64,000 nt of DNA from Tolypeutes matacus. Its lineage: Eukaryota > Chordata > Mammalia > Cingulata > Chlamyphoridae. The position numbers were made by a program, and so were the translations under genes. Where the stretch lies: contig JAKSZT010054304.1 of NCBI GenBank assembly GCA_026826555.1, forward strand, positions 49,293,548-49,357,547, given 5' to 3'. The notes beneath the pieces are model-generated. The model was given only the letters and a program-made list of their open reading frames with translations. It searched no databases and was not told where the DNA came from. Every line of letters starts with the position of its first letter. Position 1 is the first letter of the stretch. Positions 35,788-48,954 of this stretch are shown in pieces.

Positions 35788-36584
35788 CCTTTGAGAATAT
35801 ACTGGTACTTTTATTTTCTTTAGAGGCTTTGGCCCAAATAAATGAAAATACCAATCCCCACGAATGCATTTCTGCACAAAGGAAATTCAGAAGCCATTGT
35901 GTTGGCCAAAGAGTCTACTCCCTTCTCCTCAATATTTAAACTGAATTGTGTTTTTAAGTTAACCAGCAATGATTATTGATAAGCAATCTTTATCTTCTTT
36001 CTAATACTGAATTTGATGAGCTATACCCATAATTTATAGCACAAATGTCCTGTAGATGGTGAATTCAATGAAGAAGGGACACAGGCTGAGGAAAATGAGA
36101 AAGAGGCATTTTAATACATCTCCTGATCTGACTATAAGCAATTCACTTTTTACCGAAAGCCCAATAGATTTATCTGACAACCTCCTTTAATATAAAGTGA
36201 GGACATAAAGTAAAAGGAATGTTGTTAGTAGTATTGGAACAAGAATTGCTCAGCACAGTGATTTAAACAGAGTGGGTACTTAATAAATAAATGTACAATG
36301 AATTGATTGGAACTGATAAACCAGGCGAGAGAAACAGTTGATGACAAACACTTAGTGCTGGGCACCCAATCAGAGGTGCCCATCAAATCTCAGGTAGGGA
36401 AATGCACTGCCTGCCCTCTGCCCTTCCTCCAAGCCCTGGGCTAACCTCACCCATCATCATGCTCATCTCTGGTACCAACAACCATCTCTTCCATGAGCTC
36501 AGTGTTTCTCAGTTCACAAAACATGTCCCCAGCCACTCACAACCTCATTTGGATCTCAAAACCCAGAAGATGAGAAAGCAGGGA
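35788..36584. other. Unannotated sequence with a MIR/L2 tail scrap
   Basis: gtgggtacttaataaataaa near 36270 resembles a MIR tail. Nothing else is recognised. Confidence 0.45.
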
Positions 36585-36715
36585 TTTTTAATTGTGTTTT
36601 ATGGATAAGGAAGTGGAGGCTCAAAAAGTTAACTGACCCATGATCCCACAGTGGTGCTTCCATGGCTAGAACCCAGTGATCCTGATTCCCAGTCCAGGTC
36701 ATTTCCCTGGCTCTG
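36585..36715 (-). repeat. Antisense MIR
   Basis: gttttatggataaggaagtg, gaggctcaaaaagttaactg and gctagaacccagtgatcctg in antisense MIR order. Confidence 0.75.
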
Positions 36716-37269
36716 GCTGCATCTCCTGAGACTTGGTTTTGGGTTCAGCCCTCCATGAGGCTCCACACTAGACGCTTCTCCTAGAACTGGCCCTTCACTG
36801 CTTCTGACTTCATTGGTAGACTTGTTCGAGTGGAACCTACTTCTGCCATGATGCTTTTAGAGCTGGGCACCAAAGTTAGGTGCCTTCATTTTAGCTCAGA
36901 AAAGTCACATTCTATACCCAAAGCCACCCTATGACCTCCCTGCTGCTACCAAAAAAACCTCCTAACTGAACTCCCTGCTAGATGCACCCTGCTATAGAGT
37001 GGAAAGGTTGCTGACCCAAGCTTTAGGACTAGATGCTATCTGGTCAAGTAATCTGGGCAAGTTACTTCATCTCTTTAAACTCTGACTTCTTTATCTGCAC
37101 AACAGGGATACTAGTGTACAGCACTCAGTGTTGCAGAGAAGATTCATTGAGATTTTTTTTTTATAAAGAGCCTACTAGGTGCATGACAAATGTTACCTCT
37201 CTCTCCCTCCCCCATCTTCCCACCCTTCTTCCTTCCCTCCATCTCTCCTGTCTTCCTTCCTTCTCTCCT
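36716..37269. other. MIR and polypyrimidine tract
   Basis: A sense MIR is at about 37010-37150 (atctgggcaagttacttcat). A CT-rich tract follows at about 37196-37275. 36716-37009 has nothing recognised. Confidence 0.6.
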
Positions 37270-37800
37270 CTTAACTACATTTCATGCAGCCAACATTCTC
37301 AGACTAATCTTCCCTGAACTCCACTAGCATCAGGCCACTCCCTGGATCACGTCGTGATTGACTTCCCATTGCCAGGTCCAGTTGCCTCTGTCTGGGTGTC
37401 TTGCAGGATCCCAGGTTTTGGCACCAGCTCTCCTCTCCTCTCTTCAGCTCCTCCTATGGGGGAACATGCATGGTCTGGTTGTGGTGTTTCCGTGCTCGTT
37501 GATTTGTTCCTCTCTGCCCTTGCTTCTGTTGTCTCACTCTCTTGGAATGCCTTTGCCAGGCTCCCCATCCCCGGAGGCTTCCTTCCCTGCTCAATGGTCT
37601 CTTCCTTCTCCGGTTTCACTCACCATCCATATCACTTTGCTTGGCACAAAATCACAGAGGCCACCTATGTGATTCAGGTGGCTTCATGCGTATCTCCCGT
37701 CTGGTCTTATCAACTGTACACTATTCCTTGAGGTCAGACCAAGGTCTTTCACCTCTTTGAAGTCCCTGCTGGGCCTAGCTGTGCTGAGAGGAACATAAAT
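37270..37800 (+). repeat. L2 LINE 3' region
   Basis: tctcttggaatgcctttgcc, ggaggcttccttccctgctc and a ccttgaggtcagaccaaggt segment occur in L2 3'-end order. The overlapping open frames at 37354-37760 are on this repeat and are not genes. Confidence 0.7.
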
Positions 37801-37954
37801 AAGCTCTGGGCACATGTCTCCAGGCCTGGGCCTAAGCCTCAGACATAGAAATTGCCAGCTATGTGGTTTTGGGAATCTAATTGGTCTTGGCTGTTAAATG
37901 AATAATTTAACATCTTCATCAGAATGTTGTTGTTTTTTAATGTAATTCTCCACT

Positions 37955-38720
37955 GAATAAATATTTATTGAGTACCTACTATGTGCCAGGACTGTGTTTT
38001 TTCACACATATCAGCTCATCTAATCCTCATAATTGCCATGGGGTAACCTCAGCTCTGGAACCCCAAACCCTAGAGTAAAGTTCACAAGATAAAATAAATT
38101 TATTAAGGATACATAAAAAGGTCTGGCATGCTTGATGAAAAGTCCTGAAGATATTGCAGTGAGTAGAATAGATAGGTTCCCTATTCTCATGAAGCATTCA
38201 GTCCAGCAAAGGAAGAGATAGACATTAAATAAATAAGTACAATTGTTTTTAATTACACTTATGATAAGTGCAATAAAGCAAAAGTATGGAGCATAATGAA
38301 AGCATGTAATGGGGACCTAATGTGGGGTAGACTTCTCTAAAGGAGACACTTTGAGCTAAGATATGAAAAGTCTGATGAATATAAACAGAAGAAAGGGGAA
38401 AGGGCTTAGAGGTAGGGGCAGTGGGCATTCTGGGCAGTGGGAATAGTGGGTGCAAAAGGATAGGGCCCTCCGCAGGAACTTGAGCTTAGCTGAGTGAGCA
38501 GCAGGGAGAGCAGGGCAAGGTGGGGCTTGCCTAAGAGCCTTGCTATCCATGCTCAGGAATTTGGACTTGATGCTCAATGGGAGGCCGCTAAGGGATTTAA
38601 GCTGGGCCGGGGGCAGGGGAGGGGTAGAATGACAAGATCTGATTTGTGCTTTTGGAAGCTCACTCTGGCTGCTGTGTGAAGAGTGGATGAAAGGACAAGG
38701 GTAGAGTCAGGAAAACACAA
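37955..38720 (+). repeat. Ancient interspersed repeat (long copy)
   Basis: It starts tgaataaatatttattgag and continues with ctactatgtgccagg, a break near 38040-38090, then ttccctattctcatgaagca, tcaatgggaggccgctaagg and gctcactctggctgctgtgt. It is the same family as 12185-12725. Confidence 0.65.
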
Positions 38721-40262
38721 CTAGGTTAAGGAAACACTGATGCCTGGAGCACTCCCAATAAAGACCCCAAAATGTCTGTTGGCCTGAAAGCTGACTTGAG
38801 AAGGCAGAATCAGCTTCTGGCCCTAAGCGTCCTCTCCTTCCACTTGGCCCAACCCACTCCTCCTGTCTTCCCCACTCCCTTTCTTCTCAATGGTTTTGGG
38901 TGGAGATGGGAAACAGAATTGCCATCACCACCCCATTGTGTAGTGCAGTCTAAGCCAAAAACTGGTTTGAACCTGTCAGTTCAGAGCTAACTCCAAGGCA
39001 AAGACCCACCTGGCCTGGCTGAGAGTGGCCTCTCCACATTCCTATGCCCACACGCACCCTTGGCAGGGCCTCCTCCACCCTTCCCTGCAGAGATGGCTGG
39101 CAGCGGCTCAGCCTCCCCTTCTGCAACCAGGGCCCAGGGCATTGCTCCATTCAACTGTTTGGGGCTTGGTGGTTTCTGGAGGTAGGATAAATAGGAAGGC
39201 TCTGGGTTGGAGATGTGGAAATAAGAACCAGCTCCCAGTTCCTGTAGCCACCCACTAAGACCCAGTTGTTTAAACTTTGAGCATAGCGACAGCTCAAACA
39301 CCGCACCATCGAGTGGATCCCTCCAACACTCACTGCTCTTCTGATGTGGAAATTGAAGTGAGCTTTAGCTGAGGTCAGGAGACTTGGGTTTTCCACCTCT
39401 GCTCTGCTACCAACCTAGGCAATCACCGAACTTCTCTGGGTTTTTGTTCCCTTGACTGTGAGATGGGGAGGGGGTGGAAGTAGTTAATCAGCTCAGGAAT
39501 GACAGACGTGCCTGTCCCAGGCAGAATTGAAACCACTGCCTAAAATTAAGATTCCTGGAAGGATTTGGCACCCTGAGACCAGGCAAAAGGAGAGTATTAA
39601 GGCCAACCAGAGGATGAAATAGTAAAGTAGCTACATGTATGTGCCTTCCAAGTTCCAACCTCTCTTCTCCCCAAGGACTCGCCTTTCTCTCAAGGTTTTC
39701 ACAAAGCTTCTCCATGTCTCTTACTTCCGTGTCTGATCCCTCCCAGGGCTCTGGCACTGTAAGAAAGGTTACATGTTTAAGCCAAAGGAATGAATCTCTA
39801 AGAATTTAACCTACGTTTAAGCCTAATCAGCAAAAGACCACCAGGCACAAAACCTGTAGTCCAATGACTCAATGCAGCAAAGAGAGATTACTCTGGGGTA
39901 AAGTAGAGTAATGCTCAGTAAGAGGAAGGAAGGAAGCCTCTTTTGTAAGGTTTGGGTACCCACTGAAAGATTCTAGGGAGAGTATCAGGGACTTAGTTCT
40001 GTTCTGGATTGCTGGCTGTTTCTCACGCAGGATTAGGATATGTGGAAAATAACTAGGGAGTGGGTGCTGTCATGAGGTGAGGGTAGTTTAGCAATCGGGT
40101 ATCCCCAGTAACAGGTGGAGAGAGCAAGGTGGGTCTGCTCTGCATGACTTTGGGAGAAATATTTCTTTCTGTTTATATTGCAGCTGGCTTTATCTGTGTC
40201 TGTCTTCTCAGCCTGATTAATGTTGTGATTGTTTTTTTTTTATTTTTTCCATCTGAGCAGAA
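38721..40262. other. Repeat-poor intergenic sequence
   Basis: Moderately GC-rich with few repeats; a MIR scrap is at about 39380-39475. No coding family recognised. Confidence 0.5.
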
Positions 40263-40671
40263 TTTTTTTTTTTAAAGATTTATTTATTTATTTCTCTCCC
40301 CTCCACCCCCCTTGTTTTTGGGATCGCTGTCTGCTCTCTGTGTCCATTGGCTGTGTGTTCTTCTGTGTCTGCTTGTCTTCTCTTTAGGCAGCACCGGAAC
40401 AGATCCTGGGACTTTCTGGAGTGGGAGAGGGGCATTCAATTTCTTGAGCCACCTCAGCTCCCTGGTCTACTGCATTTCTTATTGTCTCTCCTCTGCATCT
40501 CTTTTTGTTGCATCATCTTGCTGCGCCACGTCTCCATGCGGGCCAGCTCTCCATTTGAGCCAGCTCACCACGCAGACCAGCTTGCCTTCACCAGGAGGTT
40601 CTGGGAATCAAACTCTGGACCTCCTATATGGTAGAAGGGAGCCCAATCACTTGAGCTACATTCACTTCCCC
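40263..40671 (-). mobile_element. Long DAS-type SINE, antisense
   Basis: The T-rich start with aaagatttatttatttattt is the complement of the SINE tail. The body includes gcttgccttcaccaggaggt and the head complement tcacttgagctacattcac. The interior (40320-40560) is the extended linker form. Confidence 0.85.
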
Positions 40672-40681
40672 GCCCCCCCCC

Positions 40682-40772
40682 CTTTTTAAGGAGGAAATGG
40701 GTATTGAACCCAGGACCTCGTAACCTCGTATATGGGAGGCAGGTGCTCAACCACTGAACTACATCTGTCCCC
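40682..40772 (-). mobile_element. DAS-type SINE monomer, antisense
   Basis: ggtattgaacccaggacctc to accactgaactacatctgtc, directly after the previous SINE in the same orientation. It has a short local duplication cctcgtaacctcgta. Confidence 0.88.
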
Positions 40773-40864
40773 CATGAGCTGATTTTTGCCCCTTCAGTTC
40801 TGGACAGGAATTTACTCTTTCATCTTCTGTGAATGATGACAGGACGTTAAGGCTGGAAGACTAT

Positions 40865-41090
40865 CTATATGGGTTAGGGTCATGGGTCCTGGGGTCAGAC
40901 GGCCTGTATTTTCATCCTGGTTCCACTAGTCATTTGCCAGCTCTCTCTCAGTTTCCTCATCTGCAAACTAGGAAAAATTAAGAGCACCTGCCTCTCAGGA
41001 TTGTTGTGCAGAGTAACAAGCGCACACATGCAAAGTTGTAGATGAGCGCCCAGCCCTTAGTAAGGGCTCCTTAAACATTAGTTCTTTTTC
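40865..41090 (+). repeat. MIR SINE
   Basis: The sense order is clear: ctggttccactagtcatttg, tcagtttcctcatctgcaaa, gcctctcaggattgttgtgc, cagcccttagtaagggctcc. Confidence 0.85.
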
Positions 41091-42010
41091 ATCGTATGGT
41101 TTTTCATTTTTATTTTAGAGGCAATCTAACTTCTGGTTAAAGGTGGTAGGTTTCCTACATGCATTTTCTCCTCTCCCTCCAAAGACCCTTCTAAATAATA
41201 GTAAAGGAATAAACAGGTATAAACTCTGAGCACCAAGGAGATAAGTAGTCAGGTTATTGGTGATGGGTGCTGCCAATGACAGGTGGAAGAAATGAAGCAG
41301 GTGGAGGAGGGATGATTGCTGGAGCACAGAACATGAGCTGAAGCCTAGAGGGAAGCAGGGCAGGGGATGTTGGGGGGTTGGGCAGAACAAAGAAGGGGGC
41401 CGCCTGTCCTGCAGAATGCAGTGGGCTTTGTCCCTTGAAATGCCAGGTGGAGTGAAGCTGAAATCTTATACGTGAGCTCTTGAATCTACCCAAAGCCTTT
41501 GCTCAAAATATACAGCAGCCATGCACCACCTTCCCAAGGCCAATAAAACAAAAATGGAAACAAACAACCCCACCTCCAAAAAAAAACAGTCAAAGGATTT
41601 TTTCACTTGAAAAACAGAATGGTCCCAAAAAAAGAAAAGTGTCCAAAATGGCAGTTATAGATTTCCCCAGTGTAAGGGCTGGCTCCTACCCTACCTGACT
41701 AAAGCAAAGCAAATACAAGTATGCAGAGCTCCCAATTCGAGGTTTTAAAGTATTAATAGATATCTTAGAAGGGCCATCACCATACAATACAGAGTATTAT
41801 AAACAACCAAAAAAATGTAACTGATAATTTAGAGGAGAAGAAGGGAGTTAAAGAACTCCATTAAAAAAAAAAAAAAAAAAAAACAGAACACAAACTAAAC
41901 ATCAAATGTAAGGGCAGAATAAGAGACTTAATTTTTAGAAATTAGGAAATATATTATGCACACAAATGAGTATGTGCATATCCAGAAGGATGGATGGATA
42001 GATGGAGATA
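41091..42010. other. Unannotated; poly-A stretch at 41862-41883
   Basis: The A-run after about 400 bp of A-rich sequence may mark the end of an unrecognised + strand retroposed element. (ATGG)n is near 41990-42004. Confidence 0.4.
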
Positions 42011-44963
42011 TAAACTCATTGTATAGATATATCTCCATATGTAGTTCAAATTCACTTTAAATAATAATATGTACTGTTAAAAATAATTCCATGAACACTC
42101 AAATATCCACCAGTAAGCTTAAGAGGATATGACCAAGTCCTTTGACACTTTTGACTCACTCGAGTACCCCTCCTTCATCACATCTCCCTCTCCCCCTCCT
42201 ACAAATGTAACCATGATCCCAAACTTTGGATTAAATATTTCCTTGCTCATCTTTTACAGTTATGCAAAATGTATCCATCCCTAAGCAATAGTTTAGTTTT
42301 CCCTATTTCTGATATTTATACAACTGAAAGCATGCTTTATGTATTCTGTGACATGCTTCTTTCACTCAACGTTATGTTTATTTTAAATGTTTTATTGAGA
42401 TATAATTCTATACAATACATTTCACACTTTTAAGTGTACAGTCCAGTGGTTTTAGTATATTCACAGAGTTGTGCATCCATAACCACTATCTAATTCTCGA
42501 ACATTCTTATCTCCCCAGAAAGAAACCCTGTACCATTAGCAGTCACTCCTCATTCTGCCCTCTGTCCAGACCCTGGCAACCGCTCTTCAACTTTCTCTAC
42601 GGATTTGCTTATCCTGGACATTTCATTTAAATGAGATCATACAATGGGTGGTCTTGTGTCTGGCTCCTTTCACTAAGCATAATGTTTTCAAGAACTTTCT
42701 TGTAGCTTATATGACATTCTTTTTATGGCTGAATAATATTCTATTGTGTGTGAATCTATCATATTTTGTTTATCCATTCATTAGTTCATGAACATTTGGG
42801 TTGTTTGGCTGTTCTGGATAATGCTGCTATGAATATTCGTGTACAAGTTTTTCTGTGGACATATGTTCTCAATTTTCTTCGGTATGTACCTAGGAGGGGA
42901 ACTACTAGGCCATACGGTAATGCTATGTTTAAGGAACTGCCAGGCTGTTTTCCAACGTGGCTGCACATTTTACATTCCCAGCGTCGGCGTATGAGGGCTA
43001 ACGTTGTATTTTGAGGCATCATTCATGTCGATGCCTGTGACGGCAGCTCATCCATTTTATATATCACCGTTGACAGACATTGGGGTCATTGCCAGTCTTT
43101 TGCTATTATTCACAAAGCTTCTGTGACAGTCCCCCTACAGCTCTTCTGGTGCACTTGTGTAAGAGCTTCTCCAGAGCTTACGCCCAGAAGTGGAACTGCT
43201 GGCTCATAAGATATGCCTGTTTCCAATTGTATTATATAATGCTGGATTGTTTTCCAAAGTCTTAGTCTCACAATGACTTCTATCCAGTGTTTGAGTTCCT
43301 GTTTCTCTACATCCTCTCCAGCCCTTGACGTTATCAGATTTCTTAAATCTTGGCTAATCTGTTGAGTATGCAATGTTCTCTCATTGTGGTTATTAAATTG
43401 GCACTTTCCTGATTACTCATCTCTCTAAGCATCTTTTCAGATGTTTCTGGGCCATTTAGTTTTCTTCTCCTGTGAAAAGAGAGTTTGTATCTTTTGCCAA
43501 TCTTCCTCCTGTTTTATTTTTAGTTTCCCTGTTGCTTTGTGGGCGTTTTTCCTATATTCTAGACACCATCCTTTGTCACTCATATGTATTGCAAATATAT
43601 CCCCTCACTTTGTGGCTTTTCTTCCCCTTCTCCTTATAAACTTGGATAAACAGTATCAAAGTATTCAATGGTCGTGAATATATCCAATGTATTAATGTAT
43701 TAAAATACATCCATCTTTTTCCTTTAGTTTGTGATTTGTGTCTTGTTTTTTTTTTTTTTTTTTAATCCATGATGTTCTCCTATATTTTATTCTAAATGTT
43801 TAAAATTTTGTCTTTTATATTTAACTTCTTACTCCATTTGGAACTTATTCTTTGTATATGGTGTAAATTAGGGATCAGATTTCTTTCCCACATGGGTGAT
43901 CATCAATGCCATCCCGCTCATATATCAAGTTTCCATCTATGTGTAGGACTCTTTCTGGGTTCTCTCATCTGTTCCATAGATCTGTTCATCTATTTTCTTC
44001 TAATATGACACTATCTTAATTGCTCTAGCTTAAGAATAAATCTTGATATAAGGGAGAGTATGCCCACCCCTGCCACCAATCTGGTCCTTCTTCAGAAGGG
44101 TTTTGGATATTTTTGGCCCTTTGCTCTTCCAAATAGACTTTATAGCAAGCTTGTCACATCCCATGGAAAACCATGTTAAGCTTTGGATAGGAATTTCTTT
44201 AATTCTATAGACCAAAATAGGGAAAATGGACATATTCACAAAATTGATTTTCTTATTCCACAAACATATTGTTTTTGGGTGGGTGGGTGGGTCTCTTCTA
44301 ATATCTTTTTAAAAGTTTTAATATTTTCTACATAAAGAACTTGCACCTTTTTTGCAAGAGTCATATCTAGATTTGTGGGTTTTGTTTTCTTTTGTGCTGC
44401 TTTTATAAAATAACGTTTTTAAAGTTATATTTTTCTGTTTATTACTATTGCAGAAAGATGAAATTGACTTTCATATATTGTTTTTATACTTGGCAATTTT
44501 GCTAAACTGTCTTATTAATTCTAGTAATAAAACTGTAGCTTATTTGAAATTTTCCATATGGGCATTCATATTATTGGCATGAATGAGAGTTTTTTTTTTT
44601 TTTCTTCATCCTTTTCAATTCTTATACTTTTACCTTCGTTTCCTTGTCTCATTGAACTGGATAAAATCTGGTTGATCTACCTTCCTTATTTTGTTCCTGA
44701 CTTTAAAAGCAATATTTTAATGTTTTACCAGTAATTTCTGATGTTAGACCTGTAAAATTTTTTGTAGATTTTCTTGATGAAGTAAAGGAAATTAACTTCT
44801 ATCTCTAGTTTACTAAGAGGCTCGTTTTTATTTTTTTTAATGATAAATGAATGTTGAATGTCATCTAATACTTTGTCTAGACCTATTTAGGTGATTCTCT
44901 TTTTAAATCTCTTAATAGGATAAATTACAACCTAACAACCTGGAGTAATCCCAAAATGATTAT

Positions 44964-45740
44964 TGTATTAGTCAGCCAAAGGGGTGCTGATGCAAAGTTC
45001 CAGAACTCTGTTGGCTTTTATAAAGAGTATTTATTTGGGGTAGAAGCTTACAGTCACAAGGCCCTAAAAAATCCAACTCAAGGTACCATAAGAAGTACCT
45101 TCTCACCCAAAGTCTGTTCCCATGTGTTGACGCAGATGGCAGGCGACGTGTGAGAGGGTTCAGCCTTCCTTCTTCCTCTTAAGGCTCCGTGGTCCCAGCT
45201 TCTTCTGATCTCAGCTGTAGGCTGGCATTAGACTCATCTCTCTCCCTGGGTCTCTTTCTTTCTGGGCTCAGCTGCTCTGTTCTCTTCACAAGGTCAGCTG
45301 TAGACTATCAGACTCATCTCCCTTCCCAGAGATACAGGATCCTATGTGTATCTTCTCCATGTGTCTATTTCCATGTAAGAGTCTGTTTTATCAGCCCACT
45401 GAGGGGGCAGGGACTTAACGCTGAGTCATACTCTAATGACAAGGTTGAATCAAAGCCCTAATCTTAACATAATTTAATCAGACATCTCAGCTGTCCCTTT
45501 CTCTTTTTGGAATTCACAAGTAATATAAAACTGCCACACTCTATCCTCTGAATTCCAAAAAGATATTACAATAATCCAAAAAACTTTAAATCAGTAACAA
45601 TGCTAAGTACAAAATTGTATTACAATCAGTTTAAAGAAATACAGTTTGTCTTGGGGCAAAGTCCCATCTGGCTGTAGACCTTTGAAACTTATAAAACAAT
45701 TTTTCTGCTTCCAATATACAAATAATATAAAACTGCCACA
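44964..45740 (-). mobile_element. Solo LTR of the local family, with perfect 5-bp TSD
   Basis: attat is at 44959-44963 and 45741-45745. The element starts tgtattagtcagcc and ends aactgccaca. The 3'-end block aatataaaactgccaca occurs twice inside it (45524-45540 and 45724-45740), enclosing about 200 bp absent from the other copies. Confidence 0.88.
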
Positions 45741-46195
45741 ATTATGATATGTTATCTTTTTAAAAAATATATAGCTGGATTATGTTTGGAATGTCTTACT
45801 TAGTTTTTTTCCTCATCTATATTCAAGAGTGAGACTGATCTGTAACTTTTCTTTCTCCTAGCATATTTTATGGTTTGGGGATCATGATTCCATCAGTCTC
45901 ATAAAATGAATTTGAGACTATTCCATCTCCCAATATTGTCTGTAAGAGTTTGAGTAAGTTTGGAATATCTGGCTCAGTGTCTTGAATTTAAGGTAAAACC
46001 CATCTGTATAATTGTTTGGGCCCAGATTTTATTAGTAATTCAATTTCTCTAATAGTCATAAAATCATTCCACTTTTCTATTTCATCTGGAGGCAACTGCT
46101 ACCAGTATGTTTTTCTAGGAATTTGTCCATTTCACTTAAGAATACCAAGGTATTGGCATAGAGTTATTTATAGCATTCCCTGTTGTAACAAAAAT

Positions 46196-46732
46196 AAATA
46201 CTGGATTATGTTTGTAAACTGGTCTGCTCCTCTGGGCATATTAGATTATATTAGATTCAGAGGTTTCACTTTTACTTGATTAAATAATGATTAAGGCTTT
46301 GATTGGGCAATGTCAGTAGGACATTAAGTCCCCACCCGCTTGGCGGGCGGAGACTCACAGAGAAACCACACCACAGAGAAGGGAGGTTGGAGTTTTGACC
46401 TGGCACCAGGGAAGTAAACACATGGGAGAGAGCAGAGCAGCTGAGCCCGTAGAGAATCGAGAAATGAGCCCCAGGAGAGAGACAAGACTTATCCCAGCCT
46501 ACAGCTGATATTGGAAGAAGCTGGGACCATGGAGCCTTAAGTGGAAGAGGAAGCCTGAACCCTTGCAGACGTCAGCAGCCATCTTGCTCCAACACGTGGC
46601 AACAGACTTTGGTGAAGGAAGTAACTTACACTTTATGGCCTGGTAACTGTAAGCTTCTACCCCAAATAAATACCCTTTATAAAAGCCAACAGATTTCTGG
46701 TATTTTGCATCAACACCTCTTTGGCTGTTATC
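46196..46732 (+). mobile_element. Solo LTR of the local family, both ends shortened
   Basis: It aligns with 35087-35657 from ggattatgtttgtaaactgg to ccaacagatttctggtattt and cacctctttggctg. The first ~36 bp and last ~9 bp of the family are missing. AATAAA is at about 46666. Confidence 0.8.
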
Positions 46733-47440
46733 TTTAGTCTTTCGTTAACCCTTCTTTTCATTCCTGATATTGTTTATGTTTGCATTTGCTTGAATGACTT
46801 TGCCAGAGCTTTTTTTGTTAATTGTTTTGACTTTTTGGCTCTCTCTATTTTATATTTCTTTTCTATTTCAGAAGAATTATTCTCTATATTTTCTGTATTT
46901 ATGTAGAAATATATTTCTATATTTTCACTCTTTTCCTTTTCCTGGGATTCTTTTTTTGACATCTTAAGTGGATACTTAATGTTCAGATTTTCTTCTCTTC
47001 CAATACAAGCAATTTAAGGTTATAGGTTTCCCTCAAATTATTACTTTAGTTTTGAAGTTTAATATTTTTGTTATTATTCAGATTTAAATATTTTCTAATT
47101 TATATGATTTTTTTAACCCTTTAGATATTTAGAAGTATATTTTTAAATTTCCAAATATATATATATTTTAAAAAGGTATGTTTGTGTTATTGAATTTTGC
47201 CACAATTGTTTTGTGGTTACATAATAAAACACATAATCAGTGTTTGACACTGATTCTTTGAAATGTGGTGAAAGTTGCTTTATGGCCTAGAATGTGGTCA
47301 ATTCTTGAAAATTTTTTGTGTTTAAAAAAAGATTGTGTTTTCTTTAGTGGTTAAGTGTGATATGTCCATTAGGGTGACCTTGTAAATTGTTTTATTCATA
47401 AAGATAATTTTAGAAATGCAAAGACTAGGACTATTTACCT

Positions 47441-48023
47441 ATCAAATCTCTTTTGCTAGTAAATGATTAATAATGTGCTCCAGCAAACTATGGAAGCCAG
47501 CCAGGGTAGAGGAGTACCCAGGAGACTGTGGGTCTCACTCAGGGAAGCAGTGATGCTCCAGGATGACAACTGTGAAGCAGGTCTCTTGAGCAAACACTCT
47601 GAACAGCAGGACATCAGAGGGCTCCAGGAAGAAGATGTTTAGGAAAAAGTGAGATTCAAGAGGTCTAATGCAATCATACCATCCTTAAGAATTTGGGAAC
47701 CTTTGACCCAAGACAAATTCCTCTCCCCTGCTATTCCAAAGCCAGGGCCCATTAGAGTTAGGGCATTGAGTTTATCAGGGCAGCCGAAGCACAGTGACTC
47801 AAATGCCCATGGCCAAGGCTGGTTGGGTTTGCCTTTATGGGTGAAGCAGGCTGAGATTGCATAGAGTCTGGGGAAGCTAATAGTCACTTGGTCTGTAACT
47901 AGAGCAAGGAGCACACGGGTAAGGGCTGGCGTCTCTAACCTCTATAAGAGTGGGCTCTCAAGTCTCTAAGATAAACCCATCTGGGTTTACAGAAATATCC
48001 ATCAAGATAATGAAAGAAATGTT
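47441..48023. other. Unannotated sequence
   Basis: No repeat or gene recognised. Confidence 0.45.
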
Positions 48024-48037
48024 TCCAACCTCTATTT

Positions 48038-48288
48038 TTTTTATTTTTTTACATCCCCTCCCACCAAAGGCTCCCTCAGGACCTCTCATGTGGGAGGTAA
48101 GTGCTCAACCACTTGAGCCACATCCGCTCCCTGTTGGTTGCATTGTCTACTGGTTGTGGCATCTGCTGGTTTTGTTGTCTGCTGTTGTGGTGTCTGCTCG
48201 CCTTCTTTGGGAGGCACCAGGAGCCGAACCGGGGACCTCCCATGTGGGAGACGGGAACCCAACCGCTTGAGCCACATCCACTCTCCCC
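48038..48288 (-). mobile_element. Dimeric DAS-type SINE, antisense
   Basis: Imperfect TSD tccaacctctattt/tccaatttctattt (48024-48037; 48289-48302). Two antisense heads, each ending accacttgagccacatccg or similar, with a linker of gttgtctgctgttgtggtgt. Confidence 0.88.
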
Positions 48289-48429
48289 TCCAATTTCTAT
48301 TTATCTTTGTATTTCTTTTGTGTGTGCATATATTCTAATGTGCATAAAAAATTAGCAAAGTAAGAAATGTAGGAAACGTATATGTATGTATGTGTGCGTG
48401 CACATATACACACAGAATGCATGCATGCA

Positions 48430-48839
48430 GGAAGCGGATGTGGCTCAAGTGACTGAGCTCCTACCTACCACATGGGAGGTCCTGCGTTCGGTTCCTGGTG
48501 CCTCCTAAAGAAGACGAGCAAGACAGCGAGTTAACGCCATAAGCTGATGCGACAGGCTGATGCGATGGACTCACGCAAAATGTGACGCAACAAGGTGACT
48601 CAACAAGATGACACAACAAAAGACACAAGGAGGAAAACATAATGGGATACACAACAAAGGGAGCAGAGGTGGCTCCCTCCCACATGCAAGGCCCTGGGTT
48701 CTGTTCTTGGTGCCTCCTAGAAAAGGAAGATGAGCACAAAACAGACACAGCAAATGCAAACAACGAGGGGGTGGGGAGAAAAAATACATAAAATAAATCT
48801 TTTTTTTTTTTTTAAGTGTTTATCTGAAAAAAAAAAAAA
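48430..48839 (+). mobile_element. Dimeric DAS-type SINE
   Basis: Imperfect TSD gaatgcatgcatgca/gaatgcacacatgca (48415-48429; 48840-48854). Head ggaagcggatgtggctcaag; second head agcagaggtggctccctccc. The tail holds a T-run of about 15, then about 15 nt, then an A-run, so extra 3' sequence is present. Confidence 0.9.
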
Positions 48840-48954
48840 GAATGCACACATGCATACTTGGCTATTTTGAGAATTATAATTGCTTGGAGACCCCTGCCAA
48901 ACAATAGCTATGTAGGGGAGGGGCACGTAGATTCCCTCCCATAGTTAGAGGGAA

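Larger units (their letters stand above)
42011..47440 (-). mobile_element. Old L1 sequence, antisense, with two LTRs inserted
   Basis: On + this reads as antisense L1: 3' ends at 42050-42370 and 42371 (ttttattgagatataattct), then ggctgaataatattctattg, gataatgctgctatgaat, tggctcataagatatgcctg, and further into antisense reverse transcriptase and linker to about 47440. At least two overlapping L1 tails are present. LTRs at 44964-45740 and 46196-46732 interrupt it. A (GGGT)n run is at 44276-44292. Confidence 0.85.

Noticed and set aside
37354..37760. Three overlapping frames of 72-125 codons
   Set aside because: They lie on an L2-type repeat.
44276..44292. GGGT repeat as a G-quadruplex or telomeric site
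   Set aside because: Short (about four units) within antisense L1 sequence. A simple microsatellite is enough.
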